Translations under genes and position numbers: made by a program | Assembly: GCF_026230195.1 (NCBI RefSeq) | Contig: NZ_CP036501.1 | Span: 496,001-560,000 of the forward strand | From: Candidatus Paraluminiphilus aquimaris | Lineage (GTDB): Bacteria > Pseudomonadota > Gammaproteobacteria > Pseudomonadales > Halieaceae | Reading direction: 5' to 3' | Length of the DNA: 64,000 nucleotides | The notes under the pieces: model-generated | Database searches by the model: none | The model's input: only the letters and a program-made list of their open reading frames with translations | Told to the model about the DNA's origin: nothing | Shown here: in pieces, positions 53,855-62,123 of the stretch | Layout of the letters: each line of letters opens with the position of its first letter | Numbering within the stretch: the stretch's first letter is position 1

Positions 53855-54730
53855 TTAGGCGAGCATTCCCGTTCGCAGCTTTTTCATAGCGTTGCTCTCG
53901 AGCTGGCGAATGCGCTCTGCCGATACACCATACTCGTCAGCCAACTCGTGCAGTGTCGCCTTAGGCTCTGATAACCAGCGTCGAGCGACAATATCCCGGC
54001 TCCGAGCGTCAAGGGCAGACATCGCGTCTGATAGCTGGCTCTCCTCATGCGCAACATGATTAGCCGACTCGACCAACATAGCAGGATCCATCGACTGATC
54101 CTCAAGGTACTGCTGAGGCGCCTGCCATGCGGACTCTTCGTCGGCATCGACCGGCATATCAAAAGCCACATCACGGCCGGATAAGCGGCTTTCCATACGC
54201 GTCACTTCCGCAGGGTCCACACCGAGATCCTCGGCAATTGCGAGCGTCTCTGCCTCAGTCAGCCAATGTGTCCCTTTTTTCTGGCTTCGAAGATTGAAGA
54301 ATAACTTGCGTTGCGCCTTCGTCGTCGCGACTTTAACGATGCGCCAATTCTTGAGGATGTACTCGTGCATTTCCGCTTTTATCCAATGCACAGCAAAAGA
54401 CACCAAGCGAACACCCTTAGTGGGGTCGAAACGCTTTACTGCCTTCATCAAACCAACGTTGCCTTCTTGGATAAGGTCAGCTTCTTGCAGGCCGTAACCA
54501 GAATATGAACGAGCCACGTGAACGACAAATCGTAGGTGTGCAAGTACTAACTCACGCGCAGAATCAACGCAGTTGTCATAAAAAAGCCGCTCAGCGAGCT
54601 CTTTCTCTCTATCGACTGAAAGAATTTGGATAGCGCTGACTGTCTGTACATACGCGCCGAGGTTGGCCCCAGGCGCCATACTAAGAATGGCACTTGGTGA
54701 CAATGCGACTGCTGTATTGGTCTCGGACAT
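53855..54730 (-). CDS. rpoH: RNA polymerase sigma factor RpoH (sigma-32)
   Basis: A 291-residue heat-shock sigma factor. Region 2 includes [37 protein letters not shown] and [20 protein letters not shown]. The RpoH box [14 protein letters not shown] is clear and distinguishes it from other sigma factors. Region 4 ends in [24 protein letters not shown]. The start is ATG at 54730, seven bases after GGAGG. It directs transcription of chaperone and protease genes. A perfect CIRCE operator lies about 30 bases upstream, described separately. The ftsY-ftsE-ftsX-rpoH order is conserved. Confidence 0.96.
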   Translation of the reverse strand: MSETNTAVALSPSAILSMAPGANLGAYVQTVSAIQILSVDREKELAERLFYDNCVDSARELVLAHLRFVVHVARSYSGYGLQEADLIQEGNVGLMKAVKRFDPTKGVRLVSFAVHWIKAEMHEYILKNWRIVKVATTKAQRKLFFNLRSQKKGTHWLTEAETLAIAEDLGVDPAEVTRMESRLSGRDVAFDMPVDADEESAWQAPQQYLEDQSMDPAMLVESANHVAHEESQLSDAMSALDARSRDIVARRWLSEPKATLHELADEYGVSAERIRQLESNAMKKLRTGMLA

Positions 54731-54758
54731 ACGCAAACCTCCTAACTGGATGAGAATA

Positions 54759-54785
54759 TTAGCACTCTTGCCTTGAGAGTGCTAA
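54759..54785. promoter_or_regulatory. CIRCE operator (HrcA binding site) upstream of rpoH
   Basis: TTAGCACTC (54759-54767), nine spacer bases, then GAGTGCTAA (54777-54785): an exact match to the CIRCE consensus, with an inverted repeat of nine bases per arm. It lies in the 79-bp gap between ftsX and rpoH. Read on the minus strand, a TTAGCA and a TAATAT 18 bp apart embed it as possible -35 and -10 boxes. HrcA represses from such sites until heat shock. Confidence 0.9.
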
Positions 54786-54809
54786 CTCCAGAAAAAGTTC
54801 CGCGTCGGC

Positions 54810-55769
54810 TTAACGAGGTTGGATGCGCGCTAAATGAAGCTGAACGGAATAACACGCGCTTATCCAGCCAAGCGTCGCGCCCACCGCAAGAAGACCGAAC
54901 ACGTTCAACAAACCAAATACTGAGACAGCAGCAGAGCGGTCGTAAAGCTCAAATAGTTGAGATATGGGTACCGTCAGTGTCTCCAGTGCAAGCAAGATCA
55001 ACACTGCAGCAACAAGCCCTCCCAGCGCACCGATCAAAACCCCAGTGTATAAGAACGGACGGCGAGCAAACGCGTTGCCCCCGCCGATTAATTTAATAAC
55101 AACAATTTCTTCTCTGCGTGACTCAATGCCCAGTCGTAGGGTGTTTCCCAGTGTCAGCACCACCCCCAACGCCATTGCAACGCCAAGCGCGATAGCCACA
55201 GAGCGCGCTAACGCAATAAATGCCTCGAGACGCTCAAGCCAGCGACTGTCCAAAATGACTTCTGACACCCCGGGTAAGGCGGTCAAATCCTGACTTAGTT
55301 GTTCAAGACCCGCGGCGCGGATATTGGAAGAAGGATAGAGCCATAGGGTGTGCGGGAGGGGATTGCTTGCCAGCCTGCTAGAGAGTGCATCCAAACCCGT
55401 TGCGTTAATAAACTCTTTTAACGCTGTATCCCGATCAATGATTTTTACCGAGGCAACACCAGGCTGTCGCTCAATTTTCTCAGCCAATACCTCCGCATCA
55501 CCGTAGGTTAATGCCGGATCGGTCAGCACCGAGAGTTGTGGGGGCGCATCTAACTGGTTGATTTCCTGCGTCACGGCGTTGGCTAAGGTGAGCGCAAATG
55601 TCGGCAGGGCCAGAGCAATGGCGATAACCAGCACCGTGAGTGCATTTGATACAGGCTCTCGAATCAGCTTATCAACGCTCGCCTCAGCAGCTTGCCGGTG
55701 GTGGTGTGCCCAGGCTAAAACCCGAGGTCGCGGTCCCGAACCAACCCCCGCCGGAGACTGAATTGCCAT
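54810..55769 (-). CDS. ftsX: Cell division ABC transporter permease FtsX
   Basis: A 319-residue inner-membrane protein with four membrane helices (NALTVLVIAIALALPTFALTL, VAIALGVAMALGVVLTLGN, YTGVLIGALGGLVAAVLIL and VFGLLNVFGLLAVGATLGW) and a large periplasmic loop (LPHTLWLYPSSNIRAAGLEQL). With FtsE it controls septal cell-wall hydrolases during division. The ATG overlaps the ftsE stop by one base. A basic N-terminal extension precedes the first helix. The CIRCE site lies beyond its stop. Confidence 0.93.
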   Translation of the reverse strand: MAIQSPAGVGSGPRPRVLAWAHHHRQAAEASVDKLIREPVSNALTVLVIAIALALPTFALTLANAVTQEINQLDAPPQLSVLTDPALTYGDAEVLAEKIERQPGVASVKIIDRDTALKEFINATGLDALSSRLASNPLPHTLWLYPSSNIRAAGLEQLSQDLTALPGVSEVILDSRWLERLEAFIALARSVAIALGVAMALGVVLTLGNTLRLGIESRREEIVVIKLIGGGNAFARRPFLYTGVLIGALGGLVAAVLILLALETLTVPISQLFELYDRSAAVSVFGLLNVFGLLAVGATLGWISACYSVQLHLARIQPR

Positions 55770-56449
55770 TAACTGTCACCTCGCAACGAATTACCAAGCG
55801 TAATCAACCGCCCTTCTTGCAACGTGAGAATGCGCTGCGACATGCGTGAAATCAGTGCCAAGTCATGACTTGCAACGATGACAGTCACGCCCACACTATT
55901 GAACGCCGCGAAGAGCCCCATAATTTCCGCGGATAACTGTGGGTCCAAGTTACCGGTAGGTTCATCCGCAATTAGAATTTTAGGTCGTGCGACGACGGCG
56001 CGCGCTATACCAACACGCTGTTGCTCTCCGCCGGACAGCATCTCTGGCGACGCTCGTTCTCTATCTAGGAGTCCAACTTTATCGAGCGCTGCTCGCACAC
56101 GGCGATCAATATCACGTTTTGTAAATCCCGCTATTTCCAGCGGCAGTGCCACATTGTGAAAGACTGAGCGATCAAAGAGCAGCTTGTGATCTTGAAAAAC
56201 CACACCAAAATCACGTCGATAAGCCGCAATACCCGATTCACGAATTTTTGCTAACGGGCGACCATTTACTCTGACGTCGCCAGCAGAGGCGCGATCAAGT
56301 AAAAGAAGTAACCTTAAAAGCGTACTTTTCCCTGCGCCGGAATGCCCCGTTAGAAACGCCATCTCTCCACTGGCCATGCTGAAAGACAAGTCAATAAGCG
56401 CATCGCGCTGATCGAATCTTTTACCTACACGATCGAAGACAATATCCAC
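55769..56449 (-). CDS. ftsE: Cell division ATP-binding protein FtsE
   Basis: A 226-residue ABC ATPase. Walker A is LTGHSGAGKSTLLRLLL, the signature is EMLSGGEQQRVGIARAVV, and Walker B is PKILIADEPTGNLDPQLS. FDRVGKRF at the start and VIVASHDLALISRM complete the domain. It forms a complex with FtsX, which is translationally coupled. It lies six bp after ftsY. Confidence 0.95.
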   Translation of the reverse strand: MDIVFDRVGKRFDQRDALIDLSFSMASGEMAFLTGHSGAGKSTLLRLLLLLDRASAGDVRVNGRPLAKIRESGIAAYRRDFGVVFQDHKLLFDRSVFHNVALPLEIAGFTKRDIDRRVRAALDKVGLLDRERASPEMLSGGEQQRVGIARAVVARPKILIADEPTGNLDPQLSAEIMGLFAAFNSVGVTVIVASHDLALISRMSQRILTLQEGRLITLGNSLRGDS

Positions 56450-56455
56450 TGTTAG

Positions 56456-57472
56456 CTACTCAACAGGGCTGAATAAGGCATCAACGAATTCACCGGCATT
56501 AAATGGACGCAAGTCCCCAACGCCTTCCCCAATACCAATAAAGCGTATGGGGCGTTTGATCTGTTCACCAATGGCGAAAACAACCCCGCCCTTCGCGGTG
56601 CCATCAAGTTTCGTCAATGCAATGCCTGTCACCCCGACACACGCATCAAACTCTTTCGCCTGCGCGACGGCGTTCTGACCCGTACCCGCGTCCAATACCA
56701 ACAATGTCTCATGGGGCGCGGTCTCATCGGCTTTCTTAATGACCCGAACAATCTTTTCTAGCTCGGTCATTAGATGCGCTTTATTGTTCAACCTTCCCGC
56801 TGTATCCGCGAGCAACACGTCGATGTTTCGGGCTTGAGCTGCGTTTAAGGCATCGAATAAAACGGATGCGCTGTCGGCACCGGTATGCTGGGCAATTACG
56901 GGCACATTATTGCGCTCACCCCATGTCTGGAGCTGCTCAACCGCGGCGGCTCTAAACGTATCACCCGCCGCCAACATGACCGACTTTCCTTCTGACTGGT
57001 AGCGATGTGCCAGCTTACCGATTGTCGTTGTCTTCCCCGCACCATTAACACCAACGACCAAGATGACAAACGGCCCCTGTTTTGGCTCGTTAACCGCGAC
57101 GTCCTGCGCGACCAGCGTCTCTTCTAACAGCCGCTTCAATGTCGTCATAACAGCCTCGGCATCGACAGAGGAGTTCCGAGGATATGTCGCAATAAGTCGA
57201 TCCATGATGACTTGAGTGGTTGCGACGCCGACGTCTGCCATCAACAACTCGGTTTCTAGGGCCTCTATCACGTCATCGTTAATGGTGGCCCGAACACCGA
57301 GTGCCGACTCCAAGCCAGACATTAACGACTGACTTGTCCGACCTAAACCTGCGGTCAATCGGCCAAACCATGAGGCGTCCTCGGCCTGCGCCTCTTCTTT
57401 CGACTCGTCTTTGACAGTCAGATCAGCGGATGCTTGGTCCACCTCTTTCTGCTTGCGCCCAAACCACTTCAT
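56456..57472 (-). CDS. ftsY: Signal recognition particle receptor FtsY
   Basis: A 338-residue GTPase that docks SRP-ribosome complexes at the membrane. An acidic N-terminal A domain (EVDQASADLTVKDESKEEAQ, short compared with E. coli) precedes the NG domain with GVNGAGKTTTIGKLAHRYQ, VMLAAGDTFRAAAVEQL, VLLADTAGRLNNKAHL and TKLDGTAKGGVVFAI. It heads the ftsY-ftsE-ftsX-rpoH operon and is divergent from rsmD with a short gap for the promoters. Confidence 0.95.
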   Translation of the reverse strand: MKWFGRKQKEVDQASADLTVKDESKEEAQAEDASWFGRLTAGLGRTSQSLMSGLESALGVRATINDDVIEALETELLMADVGVATTQVIMDRLIATYPRNSSVDAEAVMTTLKRLLEETLVAQDVAVNEPKQGPFVILVVGVNGAGKTTTIGKLAHRYQSEGKSVMLAAGDTFRAAAVEQLQTWGERNNVPVIAQHTGADSASVLFDALNAAQARNIDVLLADTAGRLNNKAHLMTELEKIVRVIKKADETAPHETLLVLDAGTGQNAVAQAKEFDACVGVTGIALTKLDGTAKGGVVFAIGEQIKRPIRFIGIGEGVGDLRPFNAGEFVDALFSPVE

Positions 57473-57549
57473 TTTATTTCAGGTTCCTTTACTGGCCACG
57501 CGCACGATCAGCGCTATGCTATGCGAGTCTAACATCAGGTGCTTGCATC

Positions 57550-58119
57550 ATGAGTAAAAGTCGAACGCGGCAGCCCGCAAATCAAATCCGCATGATCGGC
57601 GGGCAGTGGCGTGGCAGAAAACTAAGCTTCCCGGACGCAGAGGGACTTCGCCCAACCGCCGACAGAGTCCGAGAAACCGTCTTCAACTGGCTAGCAGATC
57701 ACGTCAGCGGATCGAGGTGCCTCGATATGTTTGCAGGCTCAGGCGCACTGGGGTTTGAGGCTCTGTCACGGGGCGCGCGTCATTGCTGCTTTGTTGAAAA
57801 GAATCCAGCGGTATTTCGTCAGATTCAAGCAAACTGTGAGCTGCTTAACGCAACCAGTCAGAGCGAAGTGGTGCTCGCCGACGCAAACATTCCGCTGCAC
57901 ACGAGCGAGCCTTTCGATATCGTATTTTTAGATCCGCCCTTCAAGAGTGCCTCGCTTCAGCGCTGTCTCAATTGGCTTATTAACAGCGCAACACTAACGC
58001 CCGGCGCGTTGATCTATATAGAAACCGCTAAAGACGAGCCATGGCGCAATGATTCACTCAACATTTTAAAAGAGAAATACGCCGGGGAAGTCTGCTTTCG
58101 ACTCACTGAACTTAAATAG
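57550..58119 (+). CDS. rsmD: 16S rRNA (guanine-966-N2) methyltransferase
   Basis: A 189-residue methyltransferase of 16S rRNA G966. RMIGGQWRGRKLSFPDAEGL and RPTADRVRETVFNWL open the protein, MFAGSGALGFEALSRGA is the cofactor motif and VFLDPPF the catalytic DPPF motif. The start is ATG at 57550; a longer frame from 57430 would run into the ftsY promoter. It is divergent from ftsY, as in many gammaproteobacteria, and precedes coaD by 63 bp. Confidence 0.94.
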   Translation: MSKSRTRQPANQIRMIGGQWRGRKLSFPDAEGLRPTADRVRETVFNWLADHVSGSRCLDMFAGSGALGFEALSRGARHCCFVEKNPAVFRQIQANCELLNATSQSEVVLADANIPLHTSEPFDIVFLDPPFKSASLQRCLNWLINSATLTPGALIYIETAKDEPWRNDSLNILKEKYAGEVCFRLTELK

Positions 58120-58182
58120 CAGGATTTGTCCTCGACATTGGGGTTGTGTAGTCTCGGATCGAAGAGATAAAGAGCTGTTTTT

Positions 58183-58680
58183 ATGCGTAACCACACGATC
58201 GTTTATCCTGGAACGTTTGACCCCATTCACAACGGACACGTCGATCTCGTTGAACGCGCCGCAAACCTGTTTGACAAGGTGGTTATTGGGGTCGCAGACA
58301 GCGCCAGAAAACAACCCCTTTTCTCAACCCAAGAGCGGATTGATCTCGTAAGACAATCGCTAGCTCACCTGGATAATATTGAAGTGAAAGGCTTTTCTGG
58401 TCTATCGATTCGTTTCGTAGAGGATCAAGGGTCTCAGTGCGTGCTTCGCGGCATTCGGACAACCGCCGATTTCGAATTCGAGTACCAGCTCGCCAATATG
58501 AATCGCGCAATGAATCCGGTGTTTGAAAGTATCTTCTTAACACCGACCAATGACTTCTCTTACATTTCGTCGACTCTTGTTCGCGAGATAGCCTCAATGA
58601 AGGGTGATGTCGAGGACTTCGTACCCCCCGTGGTATTGGCCGCCTTGAAGGCTAAGTTCATGGTTAGCGCTGGCAGTTAG
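58183..58680 (+). CDS. coaD: Phosphopantetheine adenylyltransferase
   Basis: A 165-residue enzyme of coenzyme A synthesis that adenylates phosphopantetheine. The nucleotidyltransferase HxGH motif is in [15 protein letters not shown], and [15 protein letters not shown] and [14 protein letters not shown] are typical. The length is normal. The last 17 bases overlap the convergent end of mutM. Confidence 0.96.
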   Translation: MRNHTIVYPGTFDPIHNGHVDLVERAANLFDKVVIGVADSARKQPLFSTQERIDLVRQSLAHLDNIEVKGFSGLSIRFVEDQGSQCVLRGIRTTADFEFEYQLANMNRAMNPVFESIFLTPTNDFSYISSTLVREIASMKGDVEDFVPPVVLAALKAKFMVSAGS

Positions 58681-59476
58681 GGCAAAATACCGTCGAGCGA
58701 TTGGACTGCCGGATTTCTTTCAGCGTTTGACCCTTACAGCGCTTACATAACTCGCCCGCTCGCCCGTAAACCTGCAAGCTCTGTGCGAAGTAGCCGGCTT
58801 TACCATCACCACCTACGAAATCGCGCAGCGTTGTGCCGCCCACTTCTATCGCGGTCGCTAAGACTTCCTGAATCGTCTCGGCAAGGCGGACATAGCGCAC
58901 TTTGCTCACTTTATTCGCGGCCCGATCAGGTCTAATGCCTGCCATGAACAACGCTTCATTTGCATAAATATTGCCCACGCCCACGACCACCTTCGCATCC
59001 ATAATGAAATGCTTCACAGGTGCCGCTCGCGTCCGCGAAACCCGGTATAGGTAGTCGCCAGAAAAGTCAGTCGATAGCGGCTCGGGGCCCAGATGATCGA
59101 GCAGGGAATGCGAGGTGCCCTCCACCCAATGCATGCTGCCAAATCGGCGAGGATCGTGATAACGAAGCAAAAACCCAGTATCGAGCGCTATATCGACATG
59201 ATCATGTTTGCGCGGTTGTTCCTTGTTGTTAACCAAACGAAGGGAGCCGGACATGCCCAGATGGACCAAAAGACTGCCGTTATCAAAATCAATCAGCAGA
59301 TACTTAGCGCGACGCCGGGCCGCTAACACCCGACCACCTTCTAATCGTTGCTCTAAATCATCGCTGATCGGCCATCGGAGCCGGCGATCACGTATCGTTA
59401 CGCTTGATACCTTGCGCCCAACAACGTGTGGCTCTATTCCTCTTCGCGTTGTTTCTACTTCGGGTAGCTCCGGCAC
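58664..59476 (-). CDS. mutM: Formamidopyrimidine-DNA glycosylase
   Basis: A 270-residue DNA repair enzyme that removes 8-oxoguanine. The start is GTG at 59476 so that the catalytic N-terminal Pro follows Met directly ([12 protein letters not shown]); GGAGAGG lies six bases upstream, and a longer frame from 59488 would block the Pro nucleophile. [19 protein letters not shown] is the H2TH region, and the C-terminal zinc finger is CKRCKGQTL and VFCPNCQR. It lies downstream of rpmG with a terminator between. Confidence 0.96.
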   Translation of the reverse strand: MPELPEVETTRRGIEPHVVGRKVSSVTIRDRRLRWPISDDLEQRLEGGRVLAARRRAKYLLIDFDNGSLLVHLGMSGSLRLVNNKEQPRKHDHVDIALDTGFLLRYHDPRRFGSMHWVEGTSHSLLDHLGPEPLSTDFSGDYLYRVSRTRAAPVKHFIMDAKVVVGVGNIYANEALFMAGIRPDRAANKVSKVRYVRLAETIQEVLATAIEVGGTTLRDFVGGDGKAGYFAQSLQVYGRAGELCKRCKGQTLKEIRQSNRSTVFCPNCQR

Positions 59477-59506
59477 CTGCCTCTCCAAAAACCTTAGCTA
59501 ATAAGC

Positions 59507-59531
59507 AAAAAAAACCCCGGCAATGCCGGGG
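59507..59531 (-). terminator. Rho-independent terminator after rpmG
   Basis: CCCCGGC (59515-59521) pairs with GCCGGGG (59525-59531) around an AAT loop. On the minus strand the stem is followed by an eight-U tract (A run at 59507-59514). It separates the rpmB-rpmG operon from mutM. Confidence 0.93.
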
Positions 59532-59550
59532 TCTTCGAACTGCTTTGCAC

Positions 59551-59706
59551 TTACTTGATCTTACCTTCTTTGTAGACCACGTGCTTACGTGCGACGGGGT
59601 CGTACTTCTTCATCTCTAACTTGTCAGGCGTCGTACGCTTGTTCTTGTCAGTTGTGTAGAAGTGGCCTGTGCCCGCTGACGAATTCATCCGAACTTTTTC
59701 TCGCAT
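59551..59706 (-). CDS. rpmG: Ribosomal protein bL33
   Basis: A 51-residue protein of the large ribosomal subunit ([19 protein letters not shown], then [18 protein letters not shown], and [14 protein letters not shown]). It has no Cys, so it is the zinc-independent form. It follows rpmB by 13 bp. It is shorter than the usual cut-off for gene prediction but matches the family over its full length. Confidence 0.97.
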   Translation of the reverse strand: MREKVRMNSSAGTGHFYTTDKNKRTTPDKLEMKKYDPVARKHVVYKEGKIK

Positions 59707-59719
59707 CGTTATCTACTCC

Positions 59720-59956
59720 TTAAACCTTTTCGCCGCGTGCACGCAGCTCTGAAAGAACTGTTTCGATTCCACGCTTATCAATAACTCTCATACCTTTGGG
59801 AGACACTCGAAGAGAAACGAACCGCTTCTCTGACTCTACCCAAAACCGGTGATTGTGAAGGTTAGGCAGGAAGCGTCTGCGAGTGCGATTCTTCGCATGC
59901 GAGACATTGTTGCCCGTCATTGGACGCTTACCTGTAACTTGACATACTCGCGACAT
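59720..59956 (-). CDS. rpmB: Ribosomal protein bL28
   Basis: A 78-residue large-subunit protein starting with [20 protein letters not shown] and ending in [20 protein letters not shown], equal in length to E. coli L28. The ATG at 59956 is preferred over 59986, which adds ten residues foreign to the family. The single Cys in the N-terminal part is not part of a zinc motif. Confidence 0.97.
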   Translation of the reverse strand: MSRVCQVTGKRPMTGNNVSHAKNRTRRRFLPNLHNHRFWVESEKRFVSLRVSPKGMRVIDKRGIETVLSELRARGEKV

Positions 59957-60022
59957 CTGTCTGTCCACCAAAAAAAGGAGCGGCAAGATACCAAAGGCCT
60001 AGGCCTTAAGCAACATGCAGAG

Positions 60023-60631
60023 TTACACAAATCCTAAGTTTCTTAGGCTTTCACAACGACCAGCAGCAACGATGACATGATCCACCAGGTCGATATCAAC
60101 GATGTTCAAACACTTTGCTAACTTTCGGGTCGTATCGATATCGGCCTGACTTGGTACCGGCGAGCCTGACGGGTGGTTGTGTGCGACGATAATCGACGAC
60201 GCATGATGCGACAGGGCGCTCATCATAACGACTCGGTGATAAACGCAGGCGCTGTCGATCGAGCCCACGAACAAAATCTCACTCGCAATAAGTTGGTATT
60301 GACCATCCAGAAAAACTGCAACGAACGTCTCGCGCACTCGTCCATCCAACATTTCAACCAAATATTGCTCCAGACTTCTCGCATCGATTCTCTCTTTTTG
60401 AGCGCTCAAACACTCCTCAGACATCAATGTTTGTAAAACAAACATCGCTTTAAGGCGCGCGCGAACAACGTGATTAGCCACCGGATGACTGAAGGCGCCG
60501 TCAGCCAATCCTCGCGAAAAAGCGCGCAATGAAACGAAGGGTGGACAACTAGCCAACAGTGCATCAGCGGCAGAAATCGAGATGTCGAGCACCTCTGCCA
60601 TAAGGACGATGCGATTACGGTGAGCGTACAT
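60023..60631 (-). CDS. radC: RadC-like JAB-domain protein
   Basis: A 202-residue protein with the JAMM metal motif (VAHNHPSGSPVPSQAD) and upstream Glu in RETFVAVFLDGQYQ. The N-terminal part is divergent: it does not show the usual ALSDAELLA-type segment or the helix-hairpin-helix GIGVAKFAQL-type sequence of RadC. The position between rpmB and coaBC is that of E. coli radC. The molecular role is not established in any species, and the old link to DNA repair is disputed. Start ATG at 60631. Confidence 0.85.
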   Translation of the reverse strand: MYAHRNRIVLMAEVLDISISAADALLASCPPFVSLRAFSRGLADGAFSHPVANHVVRARLKAMFVLQTLMSEECLSAQKERIDARSLEQYLVEMLDGRVRETFVAVFLDGQYQLIASEILFVGSIDSACVYHRVVMMSALSHHASSIIVAHNHPSGSPVPSQADIDTTRKLAKCLNIVDIDLVDHVIVAAGRCESLRNLGFV

Positions 60632-60917
60632 AGTTAACCCGCCTGAGATTTACCATTGCAGGGCCACTCCTGTGTCGTTTTCAATCAATGTGGCTATCGC
60701 TACTGCACCCTTTGGCCGCAACGCGTTAACCACGCATTCATTCGACAGCCACAAGACAGACTTAAAATGTATCCAGCAAATGGGTCATTCCCCCGTTTCA
60801 AGCACCCTCAAACTCCCTGTGGCTCGTCGTGTGGGGAGTACTACCAGTCAAGACCAGTAGGATTCATCACGCGTGGATGCTACCTTTGACATCAACTTTC
60901 CCGGTTGCATTGGGCAA
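60632..60917. other. Divergent region between radC and coaBC
   Basis: About 286 bp. The promoters of radC (minus) and coaBC (plus) must lie here, but I find no convincing pair of -35 and -10 boxes. A plus-strand frame of about 77 codons in it lacks family resemblance. An in-frame GTG at 60873 could start coaBC with 15 extra residues. Confidence 0.35.
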
Positions 60918-62123
60918 ATGGCACGACTTTTAAATCGCAATTTCATCATTGGCGTCACAGGAAGCATCGCCGCGTACAAGGCGGCGGAAATCACACGTGA
61001 ACTGAAACGTGAGGGCGCCAATGTGCGCGTGATCATGACGGACGGCGCCTGCGAGTTCATTACGCCGCTGACGTTGCAGGCACTCTCGGGTAATCCAGTC
61101 CACACCGGCCTCCTCGATACCGACGCGGAAGCGGCGATGGGCCACATAGAACTGGCACGCTGGGCAGATGCATTGGTTATCGCTCCCGCTAGTGCCGATT
61201 CCATTGCGCGTCTCGTTCAAGGCAGAGCGGATGACCTCCTCGGCGCCTGCGCACTTGCAACGCCAGCCCCCGTTTTTGTTGCCCCTGCTATGAATCAGGA
61301 AATGTGGGCGAAAGCCGCGACCCAAGAAAATATCCATGTCCTTCAAAACCGAGGGATTACAATATTAGGGCCCGACTCAGGAAGCCAAGCCTGCGGTGAT
61401 ATCGGTGCAGGGCGGTTGCTCGACCCACGTGAAATCATCGAGTCACTCGTCGCCACCTTTTTGACAGGTCAACTCGCAGGCAAGCACGTTGTTATTACGG
61501 CAGGCCCCACCCGAGAACCACTTTGTCCAGTGCGCTACCTCAGCAACCGAAGCTCCGGAAAAATGGGCTACGCGCTCGCCGAGGCCTGCATAAATGCGGG
61601 CGCACGAACGACACTCATCTCAGGTCCAGTTCACTGTGAAGCGCCTCCCGGTGTGGTACTGGTCCCCGTGGAGACCACACAGGAAATGCTTGACGCCAGC
61701 ATGGCAGCGTCAGATGACGCAGATATTTTTATTGGCGCCGCCGCGGTTGTGGACTTCCGGCCCGAATCAGTGGCAACACAAAAAATAAAGCGTGAAGGGT
61801 CGACAACCATGGACCTTAAGCTGGTTTCCAACCCTGACATCATTGCCAGCATCGCAGCGCGCCAAGTGCGACCAAGCCTAGTCGTTGGCTTTGCCGCAGA
61901 GACAAATGATGTCACTACTTATGCGCGGAACAAGCTGAAAAAGAAGCGCTTAGATTTCATTTTTGCAAACGACGTCAGTGATTCTGCAATAGGGTTTAAC
62001 AGCGACAGCAATGCTGGGACGCTCATCAGCGCGGACAATGACATTACAATGGCATTGTCATCCAAGCGCGTACTCGCAGAAACCATGATTGCTGAGCTCG
62101 CGAAACACCTGCCAGAGACATGA
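60918..62123 (+). CDS. coaBC: Bifunctional phosphopantothenoylcysteine decarboxylase/synthetase
   Basis: Two steps of coenzyme A synthesis in 401 residues. The CoaC half has IIGVTGSIAAYKAAEITREL, IELARWADALVIAPASADS and VAPAMNQEMW (the FMN enzyme's active site). The CoaB half starts at VITAGPTREPLCPVRYLSNRSSG and contains AAVVDFRPESVATQKIKR. The start ATG at 60918 (MARLLNRNFIIGV) is favoured; the GTG at 60873 adds 15 residues. Its stop overlaps the next gene's ATG (ATGA). In Pseudomonas the neighbour would be dut, which is absent here. Confidence 0.94.
   Translation: MARLLNRNFIIGVTGSIAAYKAAEITRELKREGANVRVIMTDGACEFITPLTLQALSGNPVHTGLLDTDAEAAMGHIELARWADALVIAPASADSIARLVQGRADDLLGACALATPAPVFVAPAMNQEMWAKAATQENIHVLQNRGITILGPDSGSQACGDIGAGRLLDPREIIESLVATFLTGQLAGKHVVITAGPTREPLCPVRYLSNRSSGKMGYALAEACINAGARTTLISGPVHCEAPPGVVLVPVETTQEMLDASMAASDDADIFIGAAAVVDFRPESVATQKIKREGSTTMDLKLVSNPDIIASIAARQVRPSLVVGFAAETNDVTTYARNKLKKKRLDFIFANDVSDSAIGFNSDSNAGTLISADNDITMALSSKRVLAETMIAELAKHLPET

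Noticed and set aside
60656-60889. 77-codon plus-strand frame before coaBC
   Set aside because: Cys- and Arg-rich random-looking composition, no ribosome binding site, and it overlaps the probable promoter region of coaBC and radC.
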